Shown in pieces: positions 45,892-54,734 of a stretch of DNA of 64,000 nucleotides. The notes below the pieces were generated by a model. It was given only the letters and a program-made list of their open reading frames with translations, made no database searches and was not told the DNA's origin. This DNA comes from Arcobacter defluvii (GTDB lineage: Bacteria > Campylobacterota > Campylobacteria > Campylobacterales > Arcobacteraceae). The translations under genes were made by a program, and so were the position numbers. The stretch covers positions 2,852,001 through 2,916,000 of the forward strand of contig NZ_CP053835.1 in assembly GCF_013201725.1 (NCBI RefSeq), given 5' to 3'. Each line of letters starts with the position of its first letter. Position 1 is the stretch's first letter.

Positions 45892-46914
45892 CTATTCTCC
45901 AAGATTTATATTAATTCCTTTTTTCAAAAGTTCCTCTTGTCTTACTTTTAAATAATCCAAATAACTTTTTGGATATTTTTCATAATATTTTCCACTTACA
46001 TATCTTAGTAATTCTTTGAAATGGAAAGGATATAAAAGTGCATCAATTGTTGAAATTAATTTTTTATTATCATAAAGTAAAATTCCAGGTCTATAATCTA
46101 AATTAATCGTTTGAGCCCATTGTTTTGCCGTTGTTTTATTTCCATCGACATCAATAATTTCATCATTACTATTTGTATCAAATCTCACTATTGTAAATTT
46201 CTTAAACTCATCCATAACATCTTTATTTTTTAATACTTTATCATGAAAATAATCACATTGAGTACAACTACCATCTTCAAAAACAACAGCTAATGGTGTT
46301 TTTATTTTTGATAAATCTTTGATATTTTTAAACATTTTATTATCTTTAAACGTATAAAGATTTTGTTTTTCTATTTTATTTACATATTCAGTTAAACTCA
46401 TTTTTTTATAATGTTCACCTTGAACATACTCCAAGATATATTTAAAATCTGATGGATTTCTATAACCATTAACTCTTACAATTATCTCTTTTTTATCATC
46501 AAAAAATAAAATTGTTGGACTATATTGGATTTCAAGCTTTTCTGCTAATTCTTTTTCTGTTAAAGTTGTATTTTCATCCCAAGTAACTTCCCTACTCCCT
46601 TTTACATTTAACTCAATTACATCAAAATATTTTTTAATAAAATCACTTGTTTTATTTTCATTAATAAAACTTTCTTTTAACATCTTTGCACAATATGGAC
46701 ATCCTTCTAAATCCATAAAAATCATATAATGTTTATTTTTTGCTTTAGCCTCTTCAATATCTTCTTTGATATCTAAAAAGCTCTCTTTAAACCAACTAGG
46801 TATTTCATGCATTGAACCACCTATAACTTTTCCTTCTTGAGCATTTACATTAAAATTAAAAAATGTAACTATTAAAAAAGATAAAAACATAACTCTTTTA
46901 AATGATGATTTCAT
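45892..46914 (-). CDS. Periplasmic protein with two thioredoxin-fold domains
   Basis: This 340-aa protein has a signal peptide (residues 1-25, ending FNVNA). It then has two thioredoxin-like domains, each with a CxxC: MDLEGCPYCAKM (about 69-80) and EDGSCTQCDYF (about 214-224). Each domain also has the conserved cis-Pro-type segment (YSPTILFFD and YRPGILLYD). This suggests a thiol-disulfide enzyme acting on periplasmic or membrane proteins, similar to SoxW/DsbD-C-type proteins. Partner and direction are unknown. It stands alone, with terminators on its 3' side. Confidence 0.78.
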   Translation of the reverse strand: MKSSFKRVMFLSFLIVTFFNFNVNAQEGKVIGGSMHEIPSWFKESFLDIKEDIEEAKAKNKHYMIFMDLEGCPYCAKMLKESFINENKTSDFIKKYFDVIELNVKGSREVTWDENTTLTEKELAEKLEIQYSPTILFFDDKKEIIVRVNGYRNPSDFKYILEYVQGEHYKKMSLTEYVNKIEKQNLYTFKDNKMFKNIKDLSKIKTPLAVVFEDGSCTQCDYFHDKVLKNKDVMDEFKKFTIVRFDTNSNDEIIDVDGNKTTAKQWAQTINLDYRPGILLYDNKKLISTIDALLYPFHFKELLRYVSGKYYEKYPKSYLDYLKVRQEELLKKGININLGE

Positions 46915-47017
46915 AAATTTTCCTTATCATAATTTTATACATTTTAATAAATTATGCTTTAATATTTATTATAAAATATCTTATTAAAAGAAAATCTTCT
47001 AGTAATTTTCATTTGGA

Positions 47018-47023
47018 TACAAT
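47018..47023 (+). promoter_or_regulatory. Candidate -10 box for the GT-B-like gene
   Basis: GGATACAATTTTTAC contains TACAAT, a frequent campylobacterial -10 variant, 83 nt before the ATG at 47107. Further TATAAT-like sequences nearer the gene (47100-47105) would give almost no leader. Weak evidence. Confidence 0.3.
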
Positions 47024-47106
47024 TTTTACTTTTAAGGCGCTTATTTATTTTATTTTTATAAAATAAAACTAATTTTAATAATTAATTTTTTTTAAAGGTT
47101 TATAAT

Positions 47107-47937
47107 ATGCAAATTTATTTATATGCAAAAAGTGGTCATACAATTGGATTAGAAGCGACAAAAAGATGTGCAGCCATTGCAAATTTATTAAAAGAGTTTA
47201 ATCCCATATTATGTACAAGTGATTTTAGAGCAGGAGCTTTTGCAAAAGATAATTTAGAAATAAAAAAATATGTAAATATTGATGTAATAAGAAATCTTCC
47301 TAATATTATGCAAAGAAAAGATATTTTGATTTATGATTCAAATGAAACAAACGAAGAGATGAGAAAAGAGATGGAAGAGTTTTGTTCTTTGTTATATGAA
47401 ATTAAAAATGATGATATCATAGTTGATACTACTCTTTATAAAAAAAGTGAAAATAGCATTTTTGAAAAAACTCTTTTTTTTGGAGATGATGATTATAATA
47501 ATTTACTGTTAGATTTATTAAAAGATTCAAAAAAATTTGATTTAAATCTTCTAATGGGACATTATTTCTTTTTGGGAAATGAAAAAATATTTCAAAATCA
47601 CTTTTCAAATGTTATTGATGAAGAAGAGTATGTTCAAACTATACAAAATTCAAAATATCTTCTTACAAGTTCAACACAAACTGCTTATGAATCGCTATCA
47701 TGTGGTAATTTTCCTGTTTTATTTAAAAGAGAAGATAAAAGTTATAATGATAAATTAATTTCTAAATTAAATATTCCAGTAATCAAATATTCAAATATTG
47801 ATGAACTTATAAATAATTTTGAATCAACTATAAAGGATTATCCAACTATCACAAATTTTGAAATAAAGAAACTTGATGATATGATTTTAGAGGTGAAAGA
47901 AAAAATTGCTTTATTTAATAAATTAACTCAATTATAA
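47107..47937 (+). CDS. Possible GT-B-fold nucleotide-sugar enzyme (PseG/MurG-like)
   Basis: This 276-aa protein is not firmly assigned. The N-terminus, YAKSGHTIGLEATKRCAAIA, has a Gly-His start as in PseG and GT28 enzymes. Near residue 185, LLTSSTQTAYESLSCGNFPVLF resembles the donor-binding region of MurG/PseG (Thr-x-x-Glu, then Gly-x-Pro). It would therefore fold as GT-B and act on a nucleotide sugar or glycan. It is alone between a convergent thioredoxin-fold gene and ccoG. The pseB-like gene at the left edge shows the strain has pseudaminic-type chemistry, but a link is speculation. Confidence 0.5.
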   Translation: MQIYLYAKSGHTIGLEATKRCAAIANLLKEFNPILCTSDFRAGAFAKDNLEIKKYVNIDVIRNLPNIMQRKDILIYDSNETNEEMRKEMEEFCSLLYEIKNDDIIVDTTLYKKSENSIFEKTLFFGDDDYNNLLLDLLKDSKKFDLNLLMGHYFFLGNEKIFQNHFSNVIDEEEYVQTIQNSKYLLTSSTQTAYESLSCGNFPVLFKREDKSYNDKLISKLNIPVIKYSNIDELINNFESTIKDYPTITNFEIKKLDDMILEVKEKIALFNKLTQL

Positions 47938-48036
47938 TAACCTTAAATATTTTAATATAACTAATTCTTATAATTATTTATGCAAATCATAAGGTTAGTT
48001 TATATAAAATTTTAAAAAAATCATAAAGGTTTTAAA

Positions 48037-49419
48037 ATGAAAGAGAATAATGAGTTTTTAAATAAAACTCCATTTAGGATTAAAAGATATTATGGATACA
48101 TAATTGCAACAATTGTTGCATTAGGAATGCCATTTATTAGAATTGATGGTAATCATATTTTTTTACTATCTTTTGATAAAAAACAGTTACATTTATTAGG
48201 AACAGCATTTGATATGCAAGAGTTATATCTAATGCCTTTTTTATTAATGCTTTTATTTTTAGGAATTTTTGCTGTAACTTCACTAGGTGGAAGAGCTTGG
48301 TGTGGGTGGGCATGTCCTCAAACTATTTTCAGGGTAATATACAGAGATTTAATTGAATCTAAACTTTTAGGTTTAAGAAGAATTAAAAACAAACAAAAAG
48401 AACCAGACTTATCAAAAGCAGAGAACAAAACAAAAAAAGTTATAGGTATCATCATTTGGGCTTCTTTAGCACTTATTGCAGCGGCTGATTTTATGTGGTA
48501 TTTTGTTCCTCCTGAAGATTTCTTTGCTTATTTACAAAATCCAACTGAACATTTATTTTTAATTGGATTTGTTTTAGCAATAGCAGCTTTTTTAATCTAT
48601 GATGTAGTATTTTTAAAAGAAGATTTTTGTGTTTACATATGTCCTTATTCAAGAGTTCAATCTGTTTTATATGATAATGATACATATCAAGCAATTTACT
48701 CTACAAATAGAGGTGGACAAATCTATAATGAGAATAAAGAAAAAATCATTTTTAAAGCAAAAGATTTACCAGAACAAACAAACGAATGTACAACATGTGA
48801 ATCATGTGTAACAGTTTGTCCTACACATATAGATATTAGAAAAGGTTTACAACTTGAGTGTATCAACTGTTTAGAGTGTGTTGATGCCTGTACAACTGTT
48901 ATGGGAAAATTAGGAAAACCTTCACTTGTTCAATGGTCAAGTACTAATGCAATTAAAAATGATATTCCTACAAAGATGGTTAGAAAATCAACTATTATGT
49001 ATTTTGTAGCTTTATTAGTTGTTATTGGTCTTTTATTTGTAATGGGTGGAGAGAAAGAGCATATGCTTTTAAATATCAATAAAACAACTCAACTTTATAA
49101 AGTAAAAGAAAATAATGTAGTTGCAAATAATTTTGTATTACTTTTCCAAAATACAGAAGCAGTTCCGTTAACATATGATATTGAAGTAGTAGATCATCCA
49201 GACATTAAAATTACAAGATTTGAACCATTTACTTTAAGTCCTGGAAAACTTGCAAAAAAAGTTGTGATTTTAGAAACTGATAAAGTTTTAGTTAGTGATA
49301 ATACTAAGGATACACCTATTACTTTAACATTAAAAGCTTTTGCAAAAGAAGATCCAGAAAAAGTAAAAGTATTTAGAAAAGCTGTATTTATCTATCCAAG
49401 ATTAGATAAACTTAAATAG
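48037..49419 (+). CDS. ccoG: Cytochrome c oxidase accessory protein CcoG
   Basis: CcoG (RdxA/FixG, 460 aa) is a membrane iron-sulfur protein that helps deliver copper for cbb3 oxidase assembly. It has about five membrane segments (near residues 18-36, 67-84, 131-150, 167-187 and 320-337). Cys motifs are GRAWCGWACPQTIFR, CVYICPYSR and CTTCESCVTVCP with CINCLECVDAC. The C-terminal Ig-like domain begins near residue 350. The ccoNOPQ genes are not in the window. AAAGG precedes the ATG. Confidence 0.94.
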   Translation: MKENNEFLNKTPFRIKRYYGYIIATIVALGMPFIRIDGNHIFLLSFDKKQLHLLGTAFDMQELYLMPFLLMLLFLGIFAVTSLGGRAWCGWACPQTIFRVIYRDLIESKLLGLRRIKNKQKEPDLSKAENKTKKVIGIIIWASLALIAAADFMWYFVPPEDFFAYLQNPTEHLFLIGFVLAIAAFLIYDVVFLKEDFCVYICPYSRVQSVLYDNDTYQAIYSTNRGGQIYNENKEKIIFKAKDLPEQTNECTTCESCVTVCPTHIDIRKGLQLECINCLECVDACTTVMGKLGKPSLVQWSSTNAIKNDIPTKMVRKSTIMYFVALLVVIGLLFVMGGEKEHMLLNINKTTQLYKVKENNVVANNFVLLFQNTEAVPLTYDIEVVDHPDIKITRFEPFTLSPGKLAKKVVILETDKVLVSDNTKDTPITLTLKAFAKEDPEKVKVFRKAVFIYPRLDKLK

Positions 49420-49429
49420 AAATTATATG

Positions 49430-49451
49430 GAGATAAGAACTTTCTTATCTC
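49430..49451 (+). terminator. Hairpin after ccoG
   Basis: GAGATAAGAA (49430-49439) pairs perfectly over 10 bp with TTCTTATCTC (49442-49451), leaving a very tight loop. It begins 11 nt after the stop. No T-run follows, so termination strength is uncertain. Confidence 0.45.
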
Positions 49452-49496
49452 TAAAATTGAATACATTAATTAACTTACTTATCAACAAAACTTAGA

Positions 49497-49502
49497 TACA
49501 AT
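49497..49502 (+). promoter_or_regulatory. Candidate -10 box for pyrG
   Basis: TACAAT in TAGATACAATCGCG lies 42 nt before the pyrG ATG. The TAGATACAAT form is common for Campylobacterota housekeeping promoters. Motif-level evidence. Confidence 0.45.
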
Positions 49503-49543
49503 CGCGATTATATATTTATCAACAATTTTATGGAGTATTTTTT

Positions 49544-51160
49544 ATGACAAAATTCATTTTTGTAACGGGTGGGGTTCTTAGTTCTCTAGGAAAAGGTATA
49601 ACTTCTGCTTCTATTGCAACAATATTAAAACAATCAGGATTTAAAGTAAGTATGCTTAAAATTGACCCGTACTTAAATGTAGACCCAGGAACAATGAGTC
49701 CACTTGAACATGGGGAAGTTTTTGTTACTGCTGATGGTGCTGAAACAGATTTAGATTTAGGAAACTATGAAAGATTTATTGATAAAACTTTAACTAAAAA
49801 AAATAGTTTTACGACAGGTCAAGTTTATCAAAGTGTAATAAAAAGAGAAAGAGAAGGTGGATATTTAGGTAAAACTATCCAAGTAATTCCTCACGTTGTT
49901 GATGAAATAAAAAGTAGAATTTATGCTGCTGCTGATGACCATGATTTTTTAATAATAGAACTTGGTGGGACAGTTGGTGATATCGAAGGACTTCCATTTA
50001 TGGAGTCAATTCGAGCAATTAGACATGAGCAACCAAAAACAAATACTATGAATATTCATGTAAGTTTAATTCCTTATATAAAAGCAGCTGGTGAATTAAA
50101 AACAAAACCAACTCAACACTCTGTTCAAGAATTAAGAAGAATAGGAATTACTCCTCATATGCTAGTTTGTAGAACTGAAAAAGAGTTACCAAAAAATCTA
50201 AAAGATAAATTAGCTCTATCTTGTGATATTGATAGAAATGCAGTTATTGAAGCTGGTGATGCGCAGTCTATTTATCAAGTTCCTCTTCATTTTATAAAAG
50301 AAGGAATTTTAAATCCTTTATCAGAACATTTTAATATTAAAATCAAACCAAATATGGAAAGATGGGACACTTTAGTAAAAAATATTTTAGTTCCTCAAGA
50401 TGAAGTTACAATTGCATTTGTAGGAAAATATTTAGGATTAAAAGAATCATACAAATCACTTATTGAAGCTTTAATTCACGCAGGTGCTCACTTAAATACA
50501 AAAGTAAATATTCACTGGTGTGATAGTGAAAGAATAGAAGATTCTGGTGTTTATGAGATCATTGGAAATGCTGATGGTATTTTAGTTGCTGGTGGATTTG
50601 GACATAGAGGTGTTAAAGGAAAATTAGAAGCTATTAAATATGCAAGAGAAAATAAAATACCTTATTTAGGAATTTGTTTAGGAATGCAACTTTCAATTAT
50701 CGAATATGCTAGAAATGTTTTAGGAATTGAAGATGCAAACTCAATTGAGTTTAATCCTGAAACACCAAATCCATTAATTTATTTAATTGATGAATTTATA
50801 GACCAAAGTGGAAATAAACAATTAAGAACTCATGAATCACCAATGGGTGGAACTATGAGATTAGGAGAATATCCATTTGAACCACTAAAAGGTTCTAAAT
50901 TACAAAAAGCTTATGGAAATGATGAAATATACTATGAAAGACACAGACATAGATATGAAGCAAATCCTAAATATAAAGAACAATTAGAAGCTGCTGGTAT
51001 GATTATATCAGGTCAATCAAATGGTCTAATTGAAGCAGTTGAAATAAAAGATCATCCTTGGTTTGTGGGAGTACAATTTCACCCAGAATTTACATCTCAT
51101 TTAGAGACTCCTAATCCAATTATTTTAGAGTTTGTAAAACAAGCAAATAAAACAAAGTAA
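49544..51160 (+). CDS. pyrG: CTP synthase
   Basis: PyrG (538 aa) makes CTP from UTP using glutamine. The synthetase domain opens with [18 protein letters not shown] and includes [24 protein letters not shown]. The glutaminase domain has [13 protein letters not shown], the nucleophile in LGICLGMQ, and the His-Glu of HPEFTSH. It abuts recJ with a one-base overlap. Full length, no anomaly. Confidence 0.97.
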   Translation: MTKFIFVTGGVLSSLGKGITSASIATILKQSGFKVSMLKIDPYLNVDPGTMSPLEHGEVFVTADGAETDLDLGNYERFIDKTLTKKNSFTTGQVYQSVIKREREGGYLGKTIQVIPHVVDEIKSRIYAAADDHDFLIIELGGTVGDIEGLPFMESIRAIRHEQPKTNTMNIHVSLIPYIKAAGELKTKPTQHSVQELRRIGITPHMLVCRTEKELPKNLKDKLALSCDIDRNAVIEAGDAQSIYQVPLHFIKEGILNPLSEHFNIKIKPNMERWDTLVKNILVPQDEVTIAFVGKYLGLKESYKSLIEALIHAGAHLNTKVNIHWCDSERIEDSGVYEIIGNADGILVAGGFGHRGVKGKLEAIKYARENKIPYLGICLGMQLSIIEYARNVLGIEDANSIEFNPETPNPLIYLIDEFIDQSGNKQLRTHESPMGGTMRLGEYPFEPLKGSKLQKAYGNDEIYYERHRHRYEANPKYKEQLEAAGMIISGQSNGLIEAVEIKDHPWFVGVQFHPEFTSHLETPNPIILEFVKQANKTK

Positions 51161-52725
51161 TGTCTAAAATAACAAAAAATAGACTTTTTGAACTTCTTTC
51201 TGCGAGACATTTGAATAATCCTTATTCAAAACTTGCAGATTTACCTTCACCTGAAAATTTCAAAGATATTCAAATTGCTAGTAAACGAATCAAAAAAGCA
51301 ATATTAGATAAAGAAACTATCACTATTGTAGGAGATTATGATGTTGATGGTGTTGTATCAACATCTATAATGCTTGATTTTTTTAAAATAATTAACGTAA
51401 AAGTTAATCACATCATTCCAAATAGATTTGAGCATGGATATGGATTATCAACAAAAATTGTTGATTTAATTGATGAAGGTTTAGTAATAACAGTTGATAA
51501 TGGAATCTCAGCTTATGAAGCTTCTTTAAAATTAAAAGAAAAAAATATTGACTTAATCATTACTGACCACCATACAGTTGGTGATAAAATTCCCCTCGCA
51601 CTTGCAATAATCAATCCAAAACAAAAAGAGTGTAATTTTGAGTTTAAGGATATTTGTGGTGCACAAGTTGCTTGGTATTTATGTGCAGCTATAAAAAAAG
51701 AGATGAATTTAAATGTAAATATGGCTGAATTTCTTGACTTGCTTTGTGTTGCAATTATTGCTGATATTATGCCTATGACGACACTTAATTACACAATTGT
51801 AAAACAAGGATTAAAAAAAATAAAATCATCACCAAGAGAAGCTTTTAAAAAATTAAATGAAATAATGGCAAAAGACTCTTTAGTTTCTGATGATATTGGA
51901 TTTTTTATTGCACCTAAATTAAATAGTGCAGGAAGAATGGACGATGCAAGTATTGCTTTAGATTTTTTACTTTCTGAAAACTCTCACAATGCAAATGAAA
52001 CTTTAGCGTTATTAGATGAGTTAAATAATTATCGAAAAACTTTACAAGAAGAAATATCAAAAAAAGCAGATTCTAAAACAAATAAAGAGGATAATGCCGT
52101 TGTAGTTTGGGGAGAAAATTGGCATGAAGGAGTTATAGGAATTGTTGCATCAAAACTTTCTAATTCTTATAAAAAACCAGCTTTTATTTTTTCTATTCAT
52201 AATGGAATAGCAAAAGGAAGTGCAAGAGCAAATGCAAATATAAATCTTTATGATTTAATTACTAAAGCTTCTCATCTTCTAATAGGTTATGGTGGACATA
52301 AAAATGCAGCTGGATTATCATTAAAAGAAGAAAATCTTGAAGAATTTAAAACTATAATAAATAAAGAATTAGAAAATTTCAAAAACGATTTACATATTGA
52401 ACCAATTACCTTAGGTGAATTAGATGTTGAAGCAGTTGATTTGGAATTTTTATCAATACTTGAACAATTTGAACCTTATGGTTTAGAAAATCATAGACCA
52501 ATTTTTAAGATTTCAAATACATCATTAGTCAAATATGATTTAATTGGACGTGATAAAAATCACTTAAAACTAACTCTAAATAGTAATGGAATTATCTTTG
52601 AAGCTTTAAAGTTTAATGATTCAAATACAAATATATCATCAACTTTAAATTTAATAGTTTCTATTGCAAAAAATGAATTTAGAGGAGAAATAACTCCTCA
52701 ATTCTTAATTCAAGATATTTTATAA
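51160..52725 (+). CDS. recJ: Single-stranded-DNA-specific exonuclease RecJ
   Basis: RecJ (521 aa) degrades single-stranded DNA 5' to 3' in repair. The DHH domain shows VGDYDVDGVVSTS (about 58-70), TVDNG, TDHHT and LCVAIIADIMP. The DHHA1 part shows GSARANANINLYD and GYGGHKNAAG. The C-terminal OB-fold region is present (HLKLTLNSNGIIFEAL). Slightly shorter than E. coli RecJ (577 aa), as expected for the phylum. It ends overlapping the convergent lipoprotein gene by 6 nt. Confidence 0.95.
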   Translation: MSKITKNRLFELLSARHLNNPYSKLADLPSPENFKDIQIASKRIKKAILDKETITIVGDYDVDGVVSTSIMLDFFKIINVKVNHIIPNRFEHGYGLSTKIVDLIDEGLVITVDNGISAYEASLKLKEKNIDLIITDHHTVGDKIPLALAIINPKQKECNFEFKDICGAQVAWYLCAAIKKEMNLNVNMAEFLDLLCVAIIADIMPMTTLNYTIVKQGLKKIKSSPREAFKKLNEIMAKDSLVSDDIGFFIAPKLNSAGRMDDASIALDFLLSENSHNANETLALLDELNNYRKTLQEEISKKADSKTNKEDNAVVVWGENWHEGVIGIVASKLSNSYKKPAFIFSIHNGIAKGSARANANINLYDLITKASHLLIGYGGHKNAAGLSLKEENLEEFKTIINKELENFKNDLHIEPITLGELDVEAVDLEFLSILEQFEPYGLENHRPIFKISNTSLVKYDLIGRDKNHLKLTLNSNGIIFEALKFNDSNTNISSTLNLIVSIAKNEFRGEITPQFLIQDIL

Positions 52726-53307
52726 AAAAAGATAAGGTCTTTGAGGAGGTAAAACTTTTTTATCTAAAGTCCCTTCCAAGCCTAAAATTTCTTCATCAAT
52801 ATCTGTTCTTCCATAAGAAGAAGATAAGATATTTCCTGTTTGAATATCAATCAATTTTATAAACACATTTAAACTTCTACTAGAAATTGAATATGTACCC
52901 ACAACTGCATATTTTGATTTAACTTTATTTGTTACAATTTTATCTTTTTCTCTTGTTAAAAGATTAAATCCAGATGGACCAAATTCAAACTCTTTTCCTA
53001 GTTCAATCTCTTTTACAATTATATCAAGTGATGATAATTTATCTTTTAACATACTAGACAATAAAAAACCTAATTGTGATTTATTTTTTAATTTATCTAA
53101 ATTAACAAAATCTGATACTAAAACAACTTCACCATTTGAAACATTTTTTTTGATTTTATTAGCTGATTCATCAACCATTCCAGAAATTAAAGAATGAAAA
53201 TTATTAGAACCACTTATTGGATTTTTATAAGAACATGAAGTAAAAAAAAGTGTTAAGAAAAAAGAAACTAAAAAGAGTTTCGAAATTCTTAATAATTTAA
53301 ATACCAT
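52720..53307 (-). CDS. FlgO-like outer-membrane lipoprotein 1
   Basis: This 195-aa protein has a lipoprotein signal (FFLTLFFTSC, lipid Cys near residue 25). It has a FlgO-type domain: VVLVSDFVNLDKLKNKSQLG, LLSSMLKDKL, then YAVVGTYSISSRSLNVFIKLID and a GNILSS block. FlgO proteins belong to the outer membrane and periplasmic parts of the flagellar base in Vibrio and relatives. It is 3 nt downstream of a second FlgO-like gene. No flagellar gene is adjacent, so a flagellar role is inferred from the family only. Confidence 0.75.
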   Translation of the reverse strand: MVFKLLRISKLFLVSFFLTLFFTSCSYKNPISGSNNFHSLISGMVDESANKIKKNVSNGEVVLVSDFVNLDKLKNKSQLGFLLSSMLKDKLSSLDIIVKEIELGKEFEFGPSGFNLLTREKDKIVTNKVKSKYAVVGTYSISSRSLNVFIKLIDIQTGNILSSSYGRTDIDEEILGLEGTLDKKVLPPQRPYLFL

Positions 53308-53310
53308 AAA

Positions 53311-53976
53311 TTATCGCTCTTTTATAATATTTATAGTTCTTGCAGGGGCACAATCTCTAAACATCATACAATCATTCGTTAAACCATGATTATAAGTTGA
53401 TCTTGCACTTGAAATAATTTTACCTGTAACATTATCAATAACTCTAGCATTTAAAATAATTCTTCCAACTTGTCTTGAATATGTTCCTACAACAACATAA
53501 GTACTTGGTACTTTATTTTTGATTTCGTGGGGTTTTCTAGAAATAAAATATTCACCTTGTTCATTTATAGAAACAGCCATTTGCCCTCTATATTCAATAA
53601 TATTAAAACCTCTGTTTGAAAGTTCATTTATCAAACTCTCTCCTATAACTCGTCCAAACTCAGATGTTTCTTTTAATTGATCTAATCTAACAAATGATGT
53701 TATAAGTACAGGTTTATTTGTATCTAGTTTTCTATTTTGCATAATTTGAGTTGCAAGCGATGCAATTGTAGCTTCTAGCGAATTTTGTGTAGTTACATTT
53801 TTTTGCATATCTTCTGCAACTTCTAGATGTTGCTTTGCCGTTTGCACTTTACTATATTCTTTTATTACATCATCACTAACAGCAGTATTTGAAACTATCT
53901 TTTTATAAGAACATCCTGAGATGAAAAATAGAAGTAAAGTTGCTAAAAAACCTACTTTAGAAATATTTTTAAACAT
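53311..53976 (-). CDS. FlgO-like outer-membrane lipoprotein 2
   Basis: This 221-aa protein has a lipoprotein signal (LLLFFISGC, Cys near residue 22), then a short helical spacer. The FlgO-type domain follows: VLITSFVRLDQLKETSEFGRVIGESLINEL, YVVVGTYSRQVGRIILNARVID and GKIISSARS. The order of blocks matches the downstream protein, so they are paralogs. Two C-terminal Cys lie in CMMFRDCAPAR and may form a disulfide. It is the first gene of the two-gene unit. Confidence 0.75.
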   Translation of the reverse strand: MFKNISKVGFLATLLLFFISGCSYKKIVSNTAVSDDVIKEYSKVQTAKQHLEVAEDMQKNVTTQNSLEATIASLATQIMQNRKLDTNKPVLITSFVRLDQLKETSEFGRVIGESLINELSNRGFNIIEYRGQMAVSINEQGEYFISRKPHEIKNKVPSTYVVVGTYSRQVGRIILNARVIDNVTGKIISSARSTYNHGLTNDCMMFRDCAPARTINIIKER

Positions 53977-54130
53977 AAAAACCCCTTTTTATAATTGCTT
54001 AGATTTTATTTAAAATTTGCTTATATATCCTTGAATAATACGCTATTAAAAGCCTTTAAAATTATTTATTTTTTAGAATTTTAAATTTCCTTTGTATATA
54101 ATATTTACAATAAATCAAAAAGGCAAAAAA

Positions 54131-54676
54131 ATGGCAAAAATTATAGTTCCTATTTCAAATGGTTTTGAAGAAATTGAAGCAATATCAATTATTGATATTT
54201 GTAGACGAGCAAATATTGAAGTTACAATAGCAGGTGTTGAAAATATTCAAACTATTGGAGCACATAATATAAAAATTGAAGCTGATTGTAAAATTGAAAA
54301 TATAAATTCTGATGATTTTGATATGATAGTTTTACCTGGTGGTCTTCCAAATGCTTATACTCTGGCAAAAGACAAAAATGTTCAAAATCTACTAAAAGAA
54401 TTTAAAGAAAAAAATAAACATATTGGAGCAATTTGTGCAGCACCTTTTGCTCTTCATGAAGCGGGTGTTTTAAATGAAAATTATACTTGCTATCCAAGTT
54501 TTGAACAAAAAATTAGATTAAATGGCTACCACAAAAATGATGCAATAGTAATTGATGACAATATAATAACTTCAAGAGGTCCAGCAACAGCAATGAGTTT
54601 TGCATTAGAGATTGTAAATATTCTTTGTAATGAAGAAACATATTTAAATGTAAAAAATGGTTTATTAGCAGTTTAA
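54131..54676 (+). CDS. DJ-1/PfpI family protein (YajL/ThiJ-like)
   Basis: This 181-aa protein has the DJ-1 layout: PISNGFEEIEA with the acidic residue near position 13, DMIVLPGGLPNAYTLAKD, and the nucleophile Cys in IGAICAAPFALHEAG (about residues 99-113). TSRGPATAMSFALEIV closes the family pattern. Members act as glyoxalases or deglycases or protect against oxidative damage. The ATG at 54131 was preferred because AAAAGG lies 7 nt upstream; the earlier ATG at 54092 adds a non-conserved leader. Confidence 0.9.
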   Translation: MAKIIVPISNGFEEIEAISIIDICRRANIEVTIAGVENIQTIGAHNIKIEADCKIENINSDDFDMIVLPGGLPNAYTLAKDKNVQNLLKEFKEKNKHIGAICAAPFALHEAGVLNENYTCYPSFEQKIRLNGYHKNDAIVIDDNIITSRGPATAMSFALEIVNILCNEETYLNVKNGLLAV

Positions 54677-54703
54677 GAAATCAAATTGTAATTAAAAGGA
54701 TTT

Positions 54704-54734
54704 AAAATGCTTTTATGAAATATAAAAGCATTTT
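54704..54734 (+). promoter_or_regulatory. Start-codon hairpin and three-codon ORF at the LpxH-like gene
   Basis: AAAATGCTTTTAT (54704-54716) pairs perfectly over 13 bp with ATAAAAGCATTTT (54722-54734) around GAAAT. The gene's ATG (54715) is inside the structure. The only ribosome site (AAGGA, 54696-54700) is 6 nt from an upstream ATG (54707) that reads ATG CTT TTA TGA and overlaps the real ATG, but 14 nt from the real ATG. The structure also ends in a T-run and could terminate the upstream transcript. Confidence 0.55.

Noticed and set aside
47938-47997. Inverted repeat TAACCTTA/TAAGGTTA after the GT-B-like gene
   Set aside because: The arms are 44 nt apart, only 8 bp and AT-rich, with no T-run, so it was not listed as a terminator.
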